Shown: positions 1 to 5,395 of the stretch, one piece after another
Layout of the letters: each line of letters starts with the position of its first letter
Position numbering within the stretch: position 1 is the stretch's first letter
DNA from: Caulobacteraceae bacterium
GTDB lineage: Bacteria; Pseudomonadota; Alphaproteobacteria; Caulobacterales; Caulobacteraceae
Assembly: GCA_947479185.1 (NCBI GenBank)
Contig: CANJYY010000196.1
Span: 1 to 5,654 of the forward strand
Direction: 5' to 3'
DNA: 5,654 nt
Translations under genes and position numbers: made by a program
Notes under the pieces: model-generated
Told to the model about the DNA's origin: nothing
Database searches by the model: none
What the model saw: the letters and a program-made list of their open reading frames with translations, nothing else

Positions 1-86
1 CCGTCGATGATCAGCTCGCCGGGGCCGGGCCGCAGCGCGCGGGTCACCTCGTCGAGCAGGACGGAAAGATGCGGCGCCTCGCTCAT
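1..86 (-). CDS. rsmH: 16S rRNA m4C1402 methyltransferase RsmH (MraW), N-terminal fragment
   Basis: Only the first 28 codons are in the window; the rest lies beyond position 1. The translation begins MSEAPHLSVLLDEVTRAL and continues to ELIIDG, which matches the conserved RsmH N-terminus (H-x-PVLLxEV followed by the start of the SAM-binding strand, xxVDxTxGxGGH). RsmH methylates N4 of C1402 in the 16S rRNA decoding centre using S-adenosylmethionine. The ATG (86-84) overlaps the mraZ stop by 4 nt (ATGA), so translation is probably coupled to mraZ. The order mraZ-rsmH is the standard opening of the dcw cluster, which supports the call strongly although the catalytic motifs are not visible. Confidence 0.9.
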   Translation of the reverse strand, partial: MSEAPHLSVLLDEVTRALRPGPGELIID

Positions 87-550
87 TCCGCCGCACCCGT
101 CAGACGGGATCGCTGGGCGGCGCGCAACTGCGCCAGACCCGTGCGGGCCGTTTCGCGGGCGGCGGCGCGGTGCGCCTGGAAGGAGTCGCGGGTCCAGATC
201 TGGAAACGGTCGCCCATGCCGACCACCGACACCCAGTCGGTCAGGCCGACCATGTCGCACAGGGCGGGCGGCAGGGTGATGCGGCCGGCGTCGTCGAACG
301 ACAGGCGCGACATGCCGCCCAGCACGCTGGTCTCCAGCGCCGAGCGCAGCGGATCGCCGAACGGCAGCTCCTCGATCAGGCCGAGGTAACGGTCGAACAA
401 GGCTTTGCCGCCACCCTCAAGGCAGTCGGACTCGATCGAGGGGAAACAGAACACGCCGTCGAACGGCTGGCCGACGGCCGCGCGGAACTCATGCGGCACG
501 ACGATGCGGCGCTTGCTGTCCAGCTGCTTGTCAAAGGTCGACAGGAACAC
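83..550 (-). CDS. mraZ: Transcriptional regulator MraZ, first gene of the dcw cluster
   Basis: MraZ is a ring-forming DNA-binding protein with two tandem SpoVT/AbrB-like (MraZ) domains that represses its own dcw operon by binding repeats upstream. Both signature DxxxR motifs are present: DSKRR at residues 11-15 and DDAGR at 86-90, followed by IVVP and ITLP strands. The length of 155 aa is normal for the family. I chose GTG at 550-548 because the protein then begins (M)FLSTFDKQLDSKRR, as MraZ proteins do. An in-frame ATG at 586 would add 12 residues (MGSGDVGRGLGD) not expected in the family. Neither start has a strong Shine-Dalgarno; GTG is preceded by G-rich sequence. The stop overlaps rsmH. 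The C-terminal 35 residues are Ala/Arg rich, presumably helical. Confidence 0.93.
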   Translation of the reverse strand: MFLSTFDKQLDSKRRIVVPHEFRAAVGQPFDGVFCFPSIESDCLEGGGKALFDRYLGLIEELPFGDPLRSALETSVLGGMSRLSFDDAGRITLPPALCDMVGLTDWVSVVGMGDRFQIWTRDSFQAHRAAARETARTGLAQLRAAQRSRLTGAAE

Positions 551-586
551 GTCGCCCAATCCCCGCCCAACGTCGCCAGACCCCAT

Positions 587-779
587 CCGGCGACAGCAAC
601 TGGGTTAACATGGGATAAAATGGGTGGCAATGACACTCGACCGCGTTTCTTCACGAAAACAACTATGTCGCGGGCACTGGTGGTTAACGCGCGTAAACTA
701 TCCACAGAACATACAATGAACGCGTTAATAACAGCGGGGATAACCTGCCCGGGTCCAGTCTAGAGGTGCGGAGGAAGGC
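587..779. other. rnpB-mraZ intergenic control region with DnaA-box-like 9-mers
   Basis: This 193-nt gap between the 3' end of rnpB and mraZ is visibly richer in A/T (about 620-735) than the flanking genes, as expected for the dcw promoter region. Besides the TGGGN repeats it contains CTATCCACA at 698-706, one mismatch from the DnaA consensus TTATCCACA, and TTATCCCCG on the minus strand (743-735), two mismatches. ATGGTTAA-like GTGGTTAA at 680-687 resembles a CtrA half-site but has no properly spaced partner. I cannot assign -35/-10 hexamers with confidence. No T-run terminator for rnpB is visible, so 3' maturation or partial read-through into mraZ is possible. Confidence 0.45.
601..625 (+). 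promoter_or_regulatory. MraZ-box-like operator: three TGGGN repeats, 10-bp period
   Basis: TGGGT (601-605), TGGGA (611-615) and TGGGT (621-625) are direct repeats separated by exactly 5 nt each. This is the architecture described for MraZ operators in E. coli (TGGGN with 5-nt spacers), and it lies 51-75 nt upstream of the mraZ GTG. The repeats read TGGG on the plus strand, opposite to mraZ transcription; I believe the described E. coli repeats read on the coding strand, so the orientation looks reversed. Two more TGGG on the coding strand occur at 566-569 and 555-558, beside the start codon, 11 nt apart. Autoregulation by MraZ is inferred from position and spacing. Confidence 0.7.
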
Positions 780-1190
780 GGATCAGACGGCCTGTAAGCC
801 GGGTTCTGTGCCAACGCCCTTGCGGGCGCGCGACGATCATTCCTCTGGACCGCCCCTTGCGGGACGGTTCTCGCGACCAACCCGGACGCCTCGGGCCGGA
901 GACGGCCCTACCCGGCAGTATCCCCCAATTGCTTGGCGGACACACCGGGCGCGGAATCCCTATTCGGTCTTGCTCCAGGCGGGGCTTGCCATGCCGTCCG
1001 TGTCACCACGTCCGCGGTGGGCTCTTACCCCACCCTTTCACCCTTCCCGCCGCCGAAGCGGAGGAGGTTTGCTTTCTGTGGCGCTATCCCTCGGGTCACC
1101 CCGGGCGGGCGTTACCCGCCGCCTTGTCACCGTGGAGCCCGGACTTTCCTCGACCCCCGAAGGGACCGCGATCGCCCGGCCGTCTGATCC
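780..1190 (-). ncRNA. rnpB: RNase P RNA (class A)
   Basis: This is the catalytic RNA of RNase P, which removes 5' leaders from pre-tRNAs. The 5' end GGATCAGACGGCC (1190-1178) and 3' end GGCCGTCTGATCC (792-780) form a perfect 13-bp P1 helix. Universally conserved blocks are all present on the minus strand: GAGGAAAGTCCGGGCTCC at 1151-1134 (CR I, P4 5' strand), AGGGTGAAAGGGTGGGG within 1044-1015, the block with GGGATACTGCCGGGTAGGG near 926-908 (minus strand), and ACAGAACCCGGCTTACAG at 809-792 (CR V, P4 3' strand). The length of about 411 nt is normal for alphaproteobacteria. Exact ends are inferred from P1; the mature RNA may differ by a few nucleotides. Several open frames cross this locus on both strands but the RNA identity is unambiguous. 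Confidence 0.97.
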
Positions 1191-1197
1191 GTCGCGG

Positions 1198-1226
1198 GTT
1201 GTGAGGGATGGGGGCGGTGGGGTCAA
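1198..1226 (-). promoter_or_regulatory. Putative sigma-70 promoter of rnpB
   Basis: On the minus strand TTGACC (1226-1221) is followed after a 17-nt spacer by CACAAC (1203-1198), and 7 nt later by the expected rnpB 5' end at 1190. The -35 is a 5/6 match and the geometry is ideal for a stable-RNA promoter; the -10 is weak, as is often seen in high-GC alphaproteobacteria. The -35 hexamer directly abuts the palindromic repeat starting at 1227. Confidence 0.55.
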
Positions 1227-1272
1227 TGCGTCCTTCGAGACGCGATCCTGAGGGATCGCTCCTCAGGATGAC
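1227..1272 (-). repeat. 46-nt palindromic intergenic repeat, copy A (inverted)
   Basis: Read on the minus strand it begins GTCATCCTGAGGAGCG and ends CGTCTCGAAGGACGCA. The centre is a perfect 7-bp stem, GCGATCC / GGATCGC (1242-1248 with 1253-1259, plus strand), around a 4-nt loop. An alternative 9-bp pairing, ATCCTGAGG (1245-1253) with CCTCAGGAT (1261-1269), is mutually exclusive with it. A second copy of identical length lies in opposite orientation at 1300-1345. Elements of this look, with GTCAT..TGAGGAGCG and CGTCTCGAA termini, are familiar to me from intergenic regions of Caulobacter-like and other alphaproteobacterial genomes, but I cannot name a formal family. Confidence 0.75.
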
Positions 1273-1299
1273 GGGCAGGGTTGGATTGCACTTCTGTTC

Positions 1300-1345
1300 G
1301 TCATGGTGAGGAGCGAGGCCCCAGCCGAGCGTCTCGAACCACGCA
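1300..1345 (+). repeat. 46-nt palindromic intergenic repeat, copy B
   Basis: The copy starts GTCATGGTGAGGAGCG and ends CGTCTCGAACCACGCA, the same length and outer sequence as the inverted copy at 1227-1272. CC at element positions 6-7 of copy A is GG here, and GG at positions 40-41 of copy A is CC here, a compensatory swap. The central stem here is GGC/GCC around CCCA, flanked by two G-A mismatches and then a GC/GC pair. It ends 3 nt before the amidase stop codon, so the two copies fill the space between the amidase gene and the rnpB promoter. Confidence 0.75.
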
Positions 1346-1348
1346 GGA

Positions 1349-2074
1349 TCAACCCGCCGCCCTTAGCACCGCCATCAGCCGCGCGCGGGTCAGGCCGTCG
1401 GCGACGCCGTCGACGCGGCTCTGCACCCAATGGCGCTGGAACGCCGTCACCGTGTCGCGGGTCTTCTGGTCGAACCTGCCCGTGGGGGCGCAGTCGTAGC
1501 CCAGCCGGGTCAGGCCGGCCTGCAGGGCGAACACCCCGACGCCCTCGGCGCCCTCGGCCAGGGGATCACCCGGCGCCGGGTCGGCTTCGGCCCAGACGCC
1601 GTGTCCGGCCTCGGCCAGCTGCTTCCAGGGAAACAGTTCGCCGGGGTCTTCCTTGCGGTCCGGGGCGACGTCGCTGTGGCCGAGGATGCGGCTGTCCTCG
1701 ATCTCCCACCGCGTGCGGATGTCGCCGACCAGGGCGATGACCGCCGCGATCTGCGCCTCCGGGAAGGCGCGATAGCCGAACTCGTGGCCGGGATTGACGA
1801 TCTCGATGCCGATCGAAGCGTGGTTGACCCCCTCCTCGCCCTTCCAGAACGAGCGGCCGGCGTGCCAGGCGCGGCGCTCCTCGGCGACCAGCCGGAAGAT
1901 GCGGCCGTCTTCCTCGACCATGTAGTGGGACGAGACCCGCGCCTCGGGATCCCGGAGCCGGGCCAGGGCTTCCGGGCCGCTCTTCATCCCGGTGTAGTGC
2001 AGCACCAGCATGTCCGGGACCTTGGTCCGGGCGTCGAAGTTGGGCGACGGCGCGTCGAGGAAGGTCAGGGTCAT
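1349..2074 (-). CDS. N-acetylmuramoyl-L-alanine amidase, AmiD-like (Amidase_2 + C-terminal PG-binding domain)
   Basis: This is a zinc amidase that cleaves the bond between N-acetylmuramic acid and L-alanine in peptidoglycan or anhydro-muropeptides. The Amidase_2 domain spans about residues 5-160. Likely zinc ligands are H26 (LVLHYT), H133 (GHSD) and D143 (RKEDPGELFPW); E91 (GIEIVN) and K141 complete the active site. The H-8-K-2-D spacing matches E. coli AmiD (H151/K159/D161). Residues about 180-240 (VFALQAGLTRLGYDCAPTGRFD..TAFQRHW) form a PG_binding_1 helical domain. The total of 241 aa is close to AmiD. Unlike the AmiD lipoprotein, no signal peptide or lipobox is visible (start MTLTFLDAPSPNFDAR), so an AmpD-like cytosolic recycling role is possible. 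The ATG overlaps the transporter stop by 4 nt (ATGA). Confidence 0.93.
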   Translation of the reverse strand: MTLTFLDAPSPNFDARTKVPDMLVLHYTGMKSGPEALARLRDPEARVSSHYMVEEDGRIFRLVAEERRAWHAGRSFWKGEEGVNHASIGIEIVNPGHEFGYRAFPEAQIAAVIALVGDIRTRWEIEDSRILGHSDVAPDRKEDPGELFPWKQLAEAGHGVWAEADPAPGDPLAEGAEGVGVFALQAGLTRLGYDCAPTGRFDQKTRDTVTAFQRHWVQSRVDGVADGLTRARLMAVLRAAG

Positions 2075-2964
2075 TGGGCGCGGTTCCGGATGGCCATCAG
2101 CAGCGGCATCACATGATTGGGCCGCAGCGCGATGATCAAGACCCCCAGCAGGGCCAGGGTCGCGCCGAGGGCCATGCGGCCGTCGAAATGATCGTGGGTG
2201 ATCCAGACGCCCAGGCCGATGGTCGCCAGCGGCGTCATCAGGGTCAGCGGCGAGATCAGCGTGGCCTCATATTTCTGGATCAGCATGTAGTAGAAGGTGT
2301 GGCCGAGCACCGAGACGACCACGGCGGAGAAGACCACCGCGGCGACGAAGGGCCAGCCGGCGGCCGTGGCGGTCGCCATCTGACCGTGCTCGGTCAGCGC
2401 GCTGAGGCCCAGCAGCGGCCAGAGCGAGGAGAACCCGACCCAGGCCTGGAACTGCAGCGGCTTCACGCCCTCCATCTGCTTCATCATCACCGCGCCGAGC
2501 GACCCGGCGAAGGCGGCCGCCGCGATCAGCCACAGGCCGGCCGACATGGCCAGGCCCGTCGGGTGCCACATGACCACCAGCGCGCCGGCCAGGGTCAGGG
2601 CCATGCCGATGCCGCGCCGCCAGCGGACCTGCTCGCCGAGCATCAGCATCGACATGACGGTGGTCATCGGCACGCCCAGCTGGATGATGATCGAGGCCGC
2701 CGACGGACTGGCCGTCTTCAGCCCGATGAACAGCAGGGCGAAGTTGCCGCCGCCCATCAGCAGCGCCACCGTGATCAGCCGCCACAGCGGCCGCGGGGCC
2801 GGGAACAGCCAAGGCAAGGTGCACAGCGCCACCAGCGCGAACCGCACCGAGGCGTAGAACAGCGGCGGCACGCCCCACTGGGCGACCACGATCTTGCTGA
2901 CGATGTTGTTGAACGCCCAGACGAGACAGACAAAGACGAGCAGGGCGAAGTCGCGCAGGGCCAT
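2071..2964 (-). CDS. EamA/DMT-superfamily inner-membrane transporter
   Basis: The protein of 297 aa is almost entirely hydrophobic and resolves into about ten transmembrane helices in two EamA repeats (about 5-132 and 142-282). The first repeat starts FALLVFVCLVWAFNNIVSKI and contains GNFALLFIGLKTASPSAASI and a GE motif (MLGEQVRW). The second contains KYEATLISPLTLMTPLATIG, which resembles the E. coli cysteine/O-acetylserine exporter EamA at the equivalent position (RYE..PLSLLVP). Family members export amino acids, their derivatives or other metabolites; the substrate cannot be read from sequence. AGAGG about 8 nt upstream is a reasonable ribosome binding site for the ATG at 2964. The gene follows the DUF3052-like gene by 57 nt and overlaps the amidase gene, so it probably belongs to the same transcript. 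Confidence 0.9.
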   Translation of the reverse strand: MALRDFALLVFVCLVWAFNNIVSKIVVAQWGVPPLFYASVRFALVALCTLPWLFPAPRPLWRLITVALLMGGGNFALLFIGLKTASPSAASIIIQLGVPMTTVMSMLMLGEQVRWRRGIGMALTLAGALVVMWHPTGLAMSAGLWLIAAAAFAGSLGAVMMKQMEGVKPLQFQAWVGFSSLWPLLGLSALTEHGQMATATAAGWPFVAAVVFSAVVVSVLGHTFYYMLIQKYEATLISPLTLMTPLATIGLGVWITHDHFDGRMALGATLALLGVLIIALRPNHVMPLLMAIRNRAQ

Positions 2965-3021
2965 GGACCGACCTCTAGGCCGGTTTCGTGACGGAAGGCG
3001 AGCGCCAAGACGACGCCTGCG

Positions 3022-3612
3022 TCACCGCCGCCGCGTGAAGCGCAGCGCCGTCCGGGCGTCGGAGAAGGCGCAGACCTTGTTGTCGACCAGACCGTGCGCC
3101 TTGGCGGCGGCCATCACCTCGACGTCGCGGATGCGCAGCAGCCTGCCCTTGAGCGAGACGATCCACAGCGCCCCCCGTTCGGCCAGCATCGGGATGACGT
3201 CCGGCAGTCGGTCCAACTGTTCCGGGGAGTCGGCGCCCATGATCAGCATATCAATTTCGCTGAACATGCTCGCCAGAGTGGCGCGGGTCGCCAGCTCCAC
3301 CGCGAAGTCGGGATCATCGAGATCAAGGATCGCCACCCTCATGCCCGGCTTTACACCGAGCTTGTCGAGCCGGCCGGGCGGATTGGCGATGGCCTTCGCC
3401 CACCGCTCGGCCTGAACGGCGCCGAGGGTGAACCGCTCGCCACCGGCCAGCAGGAGATCGGCCCCTTCGGCGACAATGCCCTTCAGCGCCTCGCCCTCGA
3501 ACACCCGGCGGGTCGCGCCGCGAAACACCAGTTTCGGCGCTTCCCACTGCAGCCGGCCGACGTCCACGCCGTCGGCGAACCGGGCCGGGACCGCGTCGAC
3601 GTCCCTGCCCAT
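3022..3612 (-). CDS. DUF3052-like domain protein, function unknown
   Basis: The protein has 196 aa, is soluble and has no signal peptide. The C-terminal half (about 80-196) has the layout of DUF3052 proteins: LDKLGVKPGMRVAILDLDD, a Rossmann-like strand with a D-rich end, the strand IDMLIMGADSPEQLDRL, the block ALWIVSLKG (family AxWVSWPKK), and the ending GLVDNKVCAFSDARTALRF (family GLVDxKVCAVDxxWSGLKF). The typical WPKK lysines are reduced to LKG. Residues about 25-78 (PKLVFRGATRRVFEGEALKG..FTLGAVQAERWAKAI) form a separate beta-rich N-terminal domain I cannot name. The start codon overlaps the preceding lipoprotein stop (TGATG), indicating coupled translation. No biochemical function is established for this family as far as I know. 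Confidence 0.8.
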   Translation of the reverse strand: MGRDVDAVPARFADGVDVGRLQWEAPKLVFRGATRRVFEGEALKGIVAEGADLLLAGGERFTLGAVQAERWAKAIANPPGRLDKLGVKPGMRVAILDLDDPDFAVELATRATLASMFSEIDMLIMGADSPEQLDRLPDVIPMLAERGALWIVSLKGRLLRIRDVEVMAAAKAHGLVDNKVCAFSDARTALRFTRRR

Positions 3613-4121
3613 CAGACCTGGTCGCCCCTGCTGGTGTTGAGCTTGCGACAGGTGTCGGCAAAGGCACGGCGCAGGGCCTGGGGCGGGGCCGCGATCGGCC
3701 CGTAGCGCTGGGCGCCGTAACTGGCGCTGATCGGCCGGCCGCTGGCGAGCGCCGTCAGCAGGGCGTCATCGGCGGGTCCAGTGGCGCGGACCAGGGTCGC
3801 CTCCGGATCGGCGACATTGGTGGCGACCAGCGCGAAGGCGTCGTCGCCGGCGCCGAGGGTCAACCGCTCCTCGCTGCCGACCGGCCGGAAGGCCCGGGCG
3901 ACGACCATCAGGCCGTCGCCGCGCGCGCAGACCAGGCTGATCGGCGCCTCGGCCGTCGCCGGATCCGCGATCCAGGCCATCTCGACGCTGTTCTTGCCGA
4001 TGCCGAAGGCCCAGTGCGCCGCGCCCGACGCCTTTGACGCGGGCGCGGGGGCGGCGACCGGCGCGGGCTGGCACCCGGCCAGCGCCAGTCCCGCCAGGAC
4101 GATCAGCGCCGGCCCACGCAT
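3612..4121 (-). CDS. Small outer-membrane-type lipoprotein, function unknown
   Basis: The protein has 169 aa. The N-terminus MRGPALIVLAGLALAGCQ is a lipoprotein signal with lipobox LAGC (residues 14-17); Cys17 would be lipidated after signal peptidase II cleavage. Gln at +2 predicts Lol sorting to the outer membrane. A Pro/Ala-rich linker (18-35) precedes a domain of about 130 aa with WAFGIGKNSVEMAWIADP, LVCARGDGLMVVARAF and a C-terminal helix with a second Cys (FADTCRKL). I do not recognise the domain. A longer open frame upstream in this reading frame lies inside the crotonase gene and is spurious; the ATG at 4121 is supported by the signal peptide and by TGATG overlap with the crotonase stop. 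It also overlaps the DUF3052-like gene by 1 nt, so it sits in the middle of a coupled trio. Confidence 0.85.
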   Translation of the reverse strand: MRGPALIVLAGLALAGCQPAPVAAPAPASKASGAAHWAFGIGKNSVEMAWIADPATAEAPISLVCARGDGLMVVARAFRPVGSEERLTLGAGDDAFALVATNVADPEATLVRATGPADDALLTALASGRPISASYGAQRYGPIAAPPQALRRAFADTCRKLNTSRGDQV

Positions 4122-4918
4122 CACATGCCCTTGAAGTTGGCCGGGCGCTTCTCGAGCAGGGCGTCCACCCCCTCGATATGATCCTCGGTCAGGTGGCTGA
4201 TGGCCTGGGCGGCCGCGCTCATTTCCATCAGCGTGTCGTAGCTGGTGGTCTGGCCGTGCTTGAGCAGGCTCTTGGCCAGGCGCAAAGCGTGCGGCGGTTG
4301 CTGGGCGATCTTCTCGGCCATGGCGATGGCGGCGGCCATCAGTTCGTCGCCGGGCACGACCCTGCTGACCAGACCCCAGTCGCAGGCCGTCTGGGCGTCG
4401 ATGACGTCGCCGGTGAACAGCAGTTCGGAGGCGCGGCTCATGCCGATCGTCCGGGGAAGCAGCCAGGCGCCGCCGTCGCCGGGGATCAGGCCCAGCTTCA
4501 GGAAGGTCACGCCGAACCGGGCGTCGGCCGAGGAGATGCGGATGTCGGTCATGCAGGCCACGTCGCAGCCCAGGCCGATCGCCGCGCCGTTGACGGCGGC
4601 GATCGAGGGGACTTCCAGGCCGTAGATCGAGCGGACGATGCGGTGGATGTTGTTGCGGTAGCCGTCGCGCAGGTCGATGCCGTTGCCGGCAAAGGCCCCG
4701 GCCCGGGTCTTCATCGCCTTGACGTCGCCGCCGGCCGAGAAGGCCCGGCCCGCACCGGTCAGCACCACGCAGCGCACGTCGCGATCGGCGTTGATCGCCG
4801 CGCAGGCTTCCGCGACCTGGTCGCCGTCGCCCGGCGCGCCCAGAGCGTTCATCGACTCCGGCCGGTTGAGGGTCAGGATCGCGATGTGGCCGCGCTTTTC
4901 GGTGGTGATCAGGCTCAT
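4121..4918 (-). CDS. Crotonase-superfamily enoyl-CoA hydratase/isomerase
   Basis: The protein has 265 aa, the standard crotonase length, and is cytosolic. The two oxyanion-hole segments are clear: RAFSAGGDVKAM (58-69) and AAVNGAAIGLGCDVACMTDI (107-125). The C-terminus EKRPANFKGM is typical of the fold's trimer helices. Judged against rat enoyl-CoA hydratase (E144, E164), the first catalytic Glu is replaced by Asp (D119) and the second by Phe (F139 in FGVTFLKLGLIPGDGG). Simple hydratase activity is therefore doubtful; an isomerase, thioesterase or other acyl-CoA reaction is more likely, substrate unknown. Upstream GGGGAAG gives a usable ribosome binding site about 7 nt before the ATG. It is the first gene of the minus-strand run. 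Confidence 0.9.
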   Translation of the reverse strand: MSLITTEKRGHIAILTLNRPESMNALGAPGDGDQVAEACAAINADRDVRCVVLTGAGRAFSAGGDVKAMKTRAGAFAGNGIDLRDGYRNNIHRIVRSIYGLEVPSIAAVNGAAIGLGCDVACMTDIRISSADARFGVTFLKLGLIPGDGGAWLLPRTIGMSRASELLFTGDVIDAQTACDWGLVSRVVPGDELMAAAIAMAEKIAQQPPHALRLAKSLLKHGQTTSYDTLMEMSAAAQAISHLTEDHIEGVDALLEKRPANFKGM

Positions 4919-5007
4919 GGTCGCTTCCCCGGGGTGGTTGTTGTGCTGTGGCGATTTCCTTAGCGGCCCCGGAGCCGCGCGTCATCGGTCAAGAGAAGCA
5001 GGGTTTC

Positions 5008-5016
5008 TGTGGATAA
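5008..5016 (-). promoter_or_regulatory. Consensus DnaA box
   Basis: TGTGGATAA on the plus strand is a perfect 9/9 match to TTATCCACA on the minus strand. It lies 90 nt upstream of the crotonase start codon, so DnaA could bind here as a transcription regulator or the site could titrate DnaA. One 9-mer in a GC-rich genome is unlikely but not impossible by chance. Confidence 0.5.
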
Positions 5017-5185
5017 CAGAGATCCTCGAAATAACCTGACGCTGTGGAAAGGAGTCCCCGCGTTTGCACCGGCGTTCCACAGGTTCTTCCCGAACGCTGC
5101 ACAACACGGGTTTCCGAAGCCGTTGCGCCCGCCCCTCGCCGATCGCAGAGTGAACCTGTCGAGAGGAAACGCGGCGCGGGCGAGA

Positions 5186-5395
5186 CGGGAAACCGGAAGG
5201 CCGGGCGGGCGAGACGCTCCAGGAGCCAAGGACCGGAGGGAGACCTTCGGAGACCGGACCGGGAGCGGATCTTCAAGGACCGGACGCAAGTCCGGACACC
5301 GGGCGATCCAGGACCTCCAGACCGCAGGACCCGCAAGGGTGCTGGGTGAGAGGGCGAAGCGGCCGGGCGACCGGAAGCTTCGCCCTCCTGCTCGT
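5186..5395 (+). ncRNA. Candidate structured RNA: series of GNRA-capped hairpins, unknown class
   Basis: Read on the plus strand, successive stems are: CGG/CCG with GAAA (5186-5195); CCGGAGG/CCTTCGG, including one G-U pair, with GAGA (5233-5250); CCGGAC/GTCCGG with GCAA (5280-5295), itself enclosed by GGATC (5267-5271) and GATCC (5305-5309); ACC..CAG..ACCC/GGGT..CTG..GGT with GCAA (5321-5347); and an 11-bp stem with a GCGA-capped inner helix (5350-5387). On the minus strand the loops would not be GNRA, which favours a plus-strand transcript. The segment is GGA rich, with GGACCGG three times (5230, 5256, 5277). I see no match to tmRNA, SRP RNA, a group II intron or a riboswitch I know. Transcription and ends are unproven; a GC-rich sequence folds easily by chance. 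Confidence 0.35.
5350..5387 (+). terminator. Strong hairpin, possible transcription terminator or 3' RNA domain
   Basis: GAGGGCGAAGC (5350-5360) pairs perfectly over 11 bp with GCTTCGCCCTC (5377-5387). Inside, GG and AA face each other as potential tandem G-A pairs, then CCGG/CCGG closes a GCGA loop. It is followed on the plus strand by CTGCTCGTTTGGG, which has only three consecutive Ts, so it is not a textbook intrinsic terminator; a structured 3' end is as likely. Confidence 0.35.

Noticed and set aside
680..698. CtrA box (TTAA-N7-TTAA) upstream of mraZ
   Set aside because: TTAA at 684-687 is followed after 7 nt by AAAC, so only one half-site matches.
736..757. Rho-independent terminator after rnpB (CGGG/CCCG)
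   Set aside because: Four-base stem with a large loop and no T-run; too weak to call.
766..1251. Open frames on both strands across 766-1251
   Set aside because: They coincide with rnpB, whose conserved blocks and perfect P1 helix explain the sequence.
2074..2991. Plus-strand open frame opposite the EamA transporter
   Set aside because: His/Gln/Arg/Asp-rich antisense translation of a hydrophobic membrane protein gene, a typical shadow.
4122..4985. Extended N-terminus of the lipoprotein frame reaching back to 4985
   Set aside because: It runs antagonistically through the crotonase gene in another frame and encodes Arg/Asp/Pro-rich sequence; the real start is the ATG at 4121 with a clear lipobox.
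4990..5110. Chromosomal origin of replication
   Set aside because: Only one consensus DnaA box, no clear AT-rich unwinding element, no phased CtrA sites, and no hemE, parAB or dnaA neighbours.
5177..5216. Direct repeat CGGGCGAGACG at 5177-5187 and 5206-5216 as a CRISPR or iteron array
   Set aside because: Only two copies of 11 nt with a short spacer; more likely part of the repetitive GC-rich structured segment.
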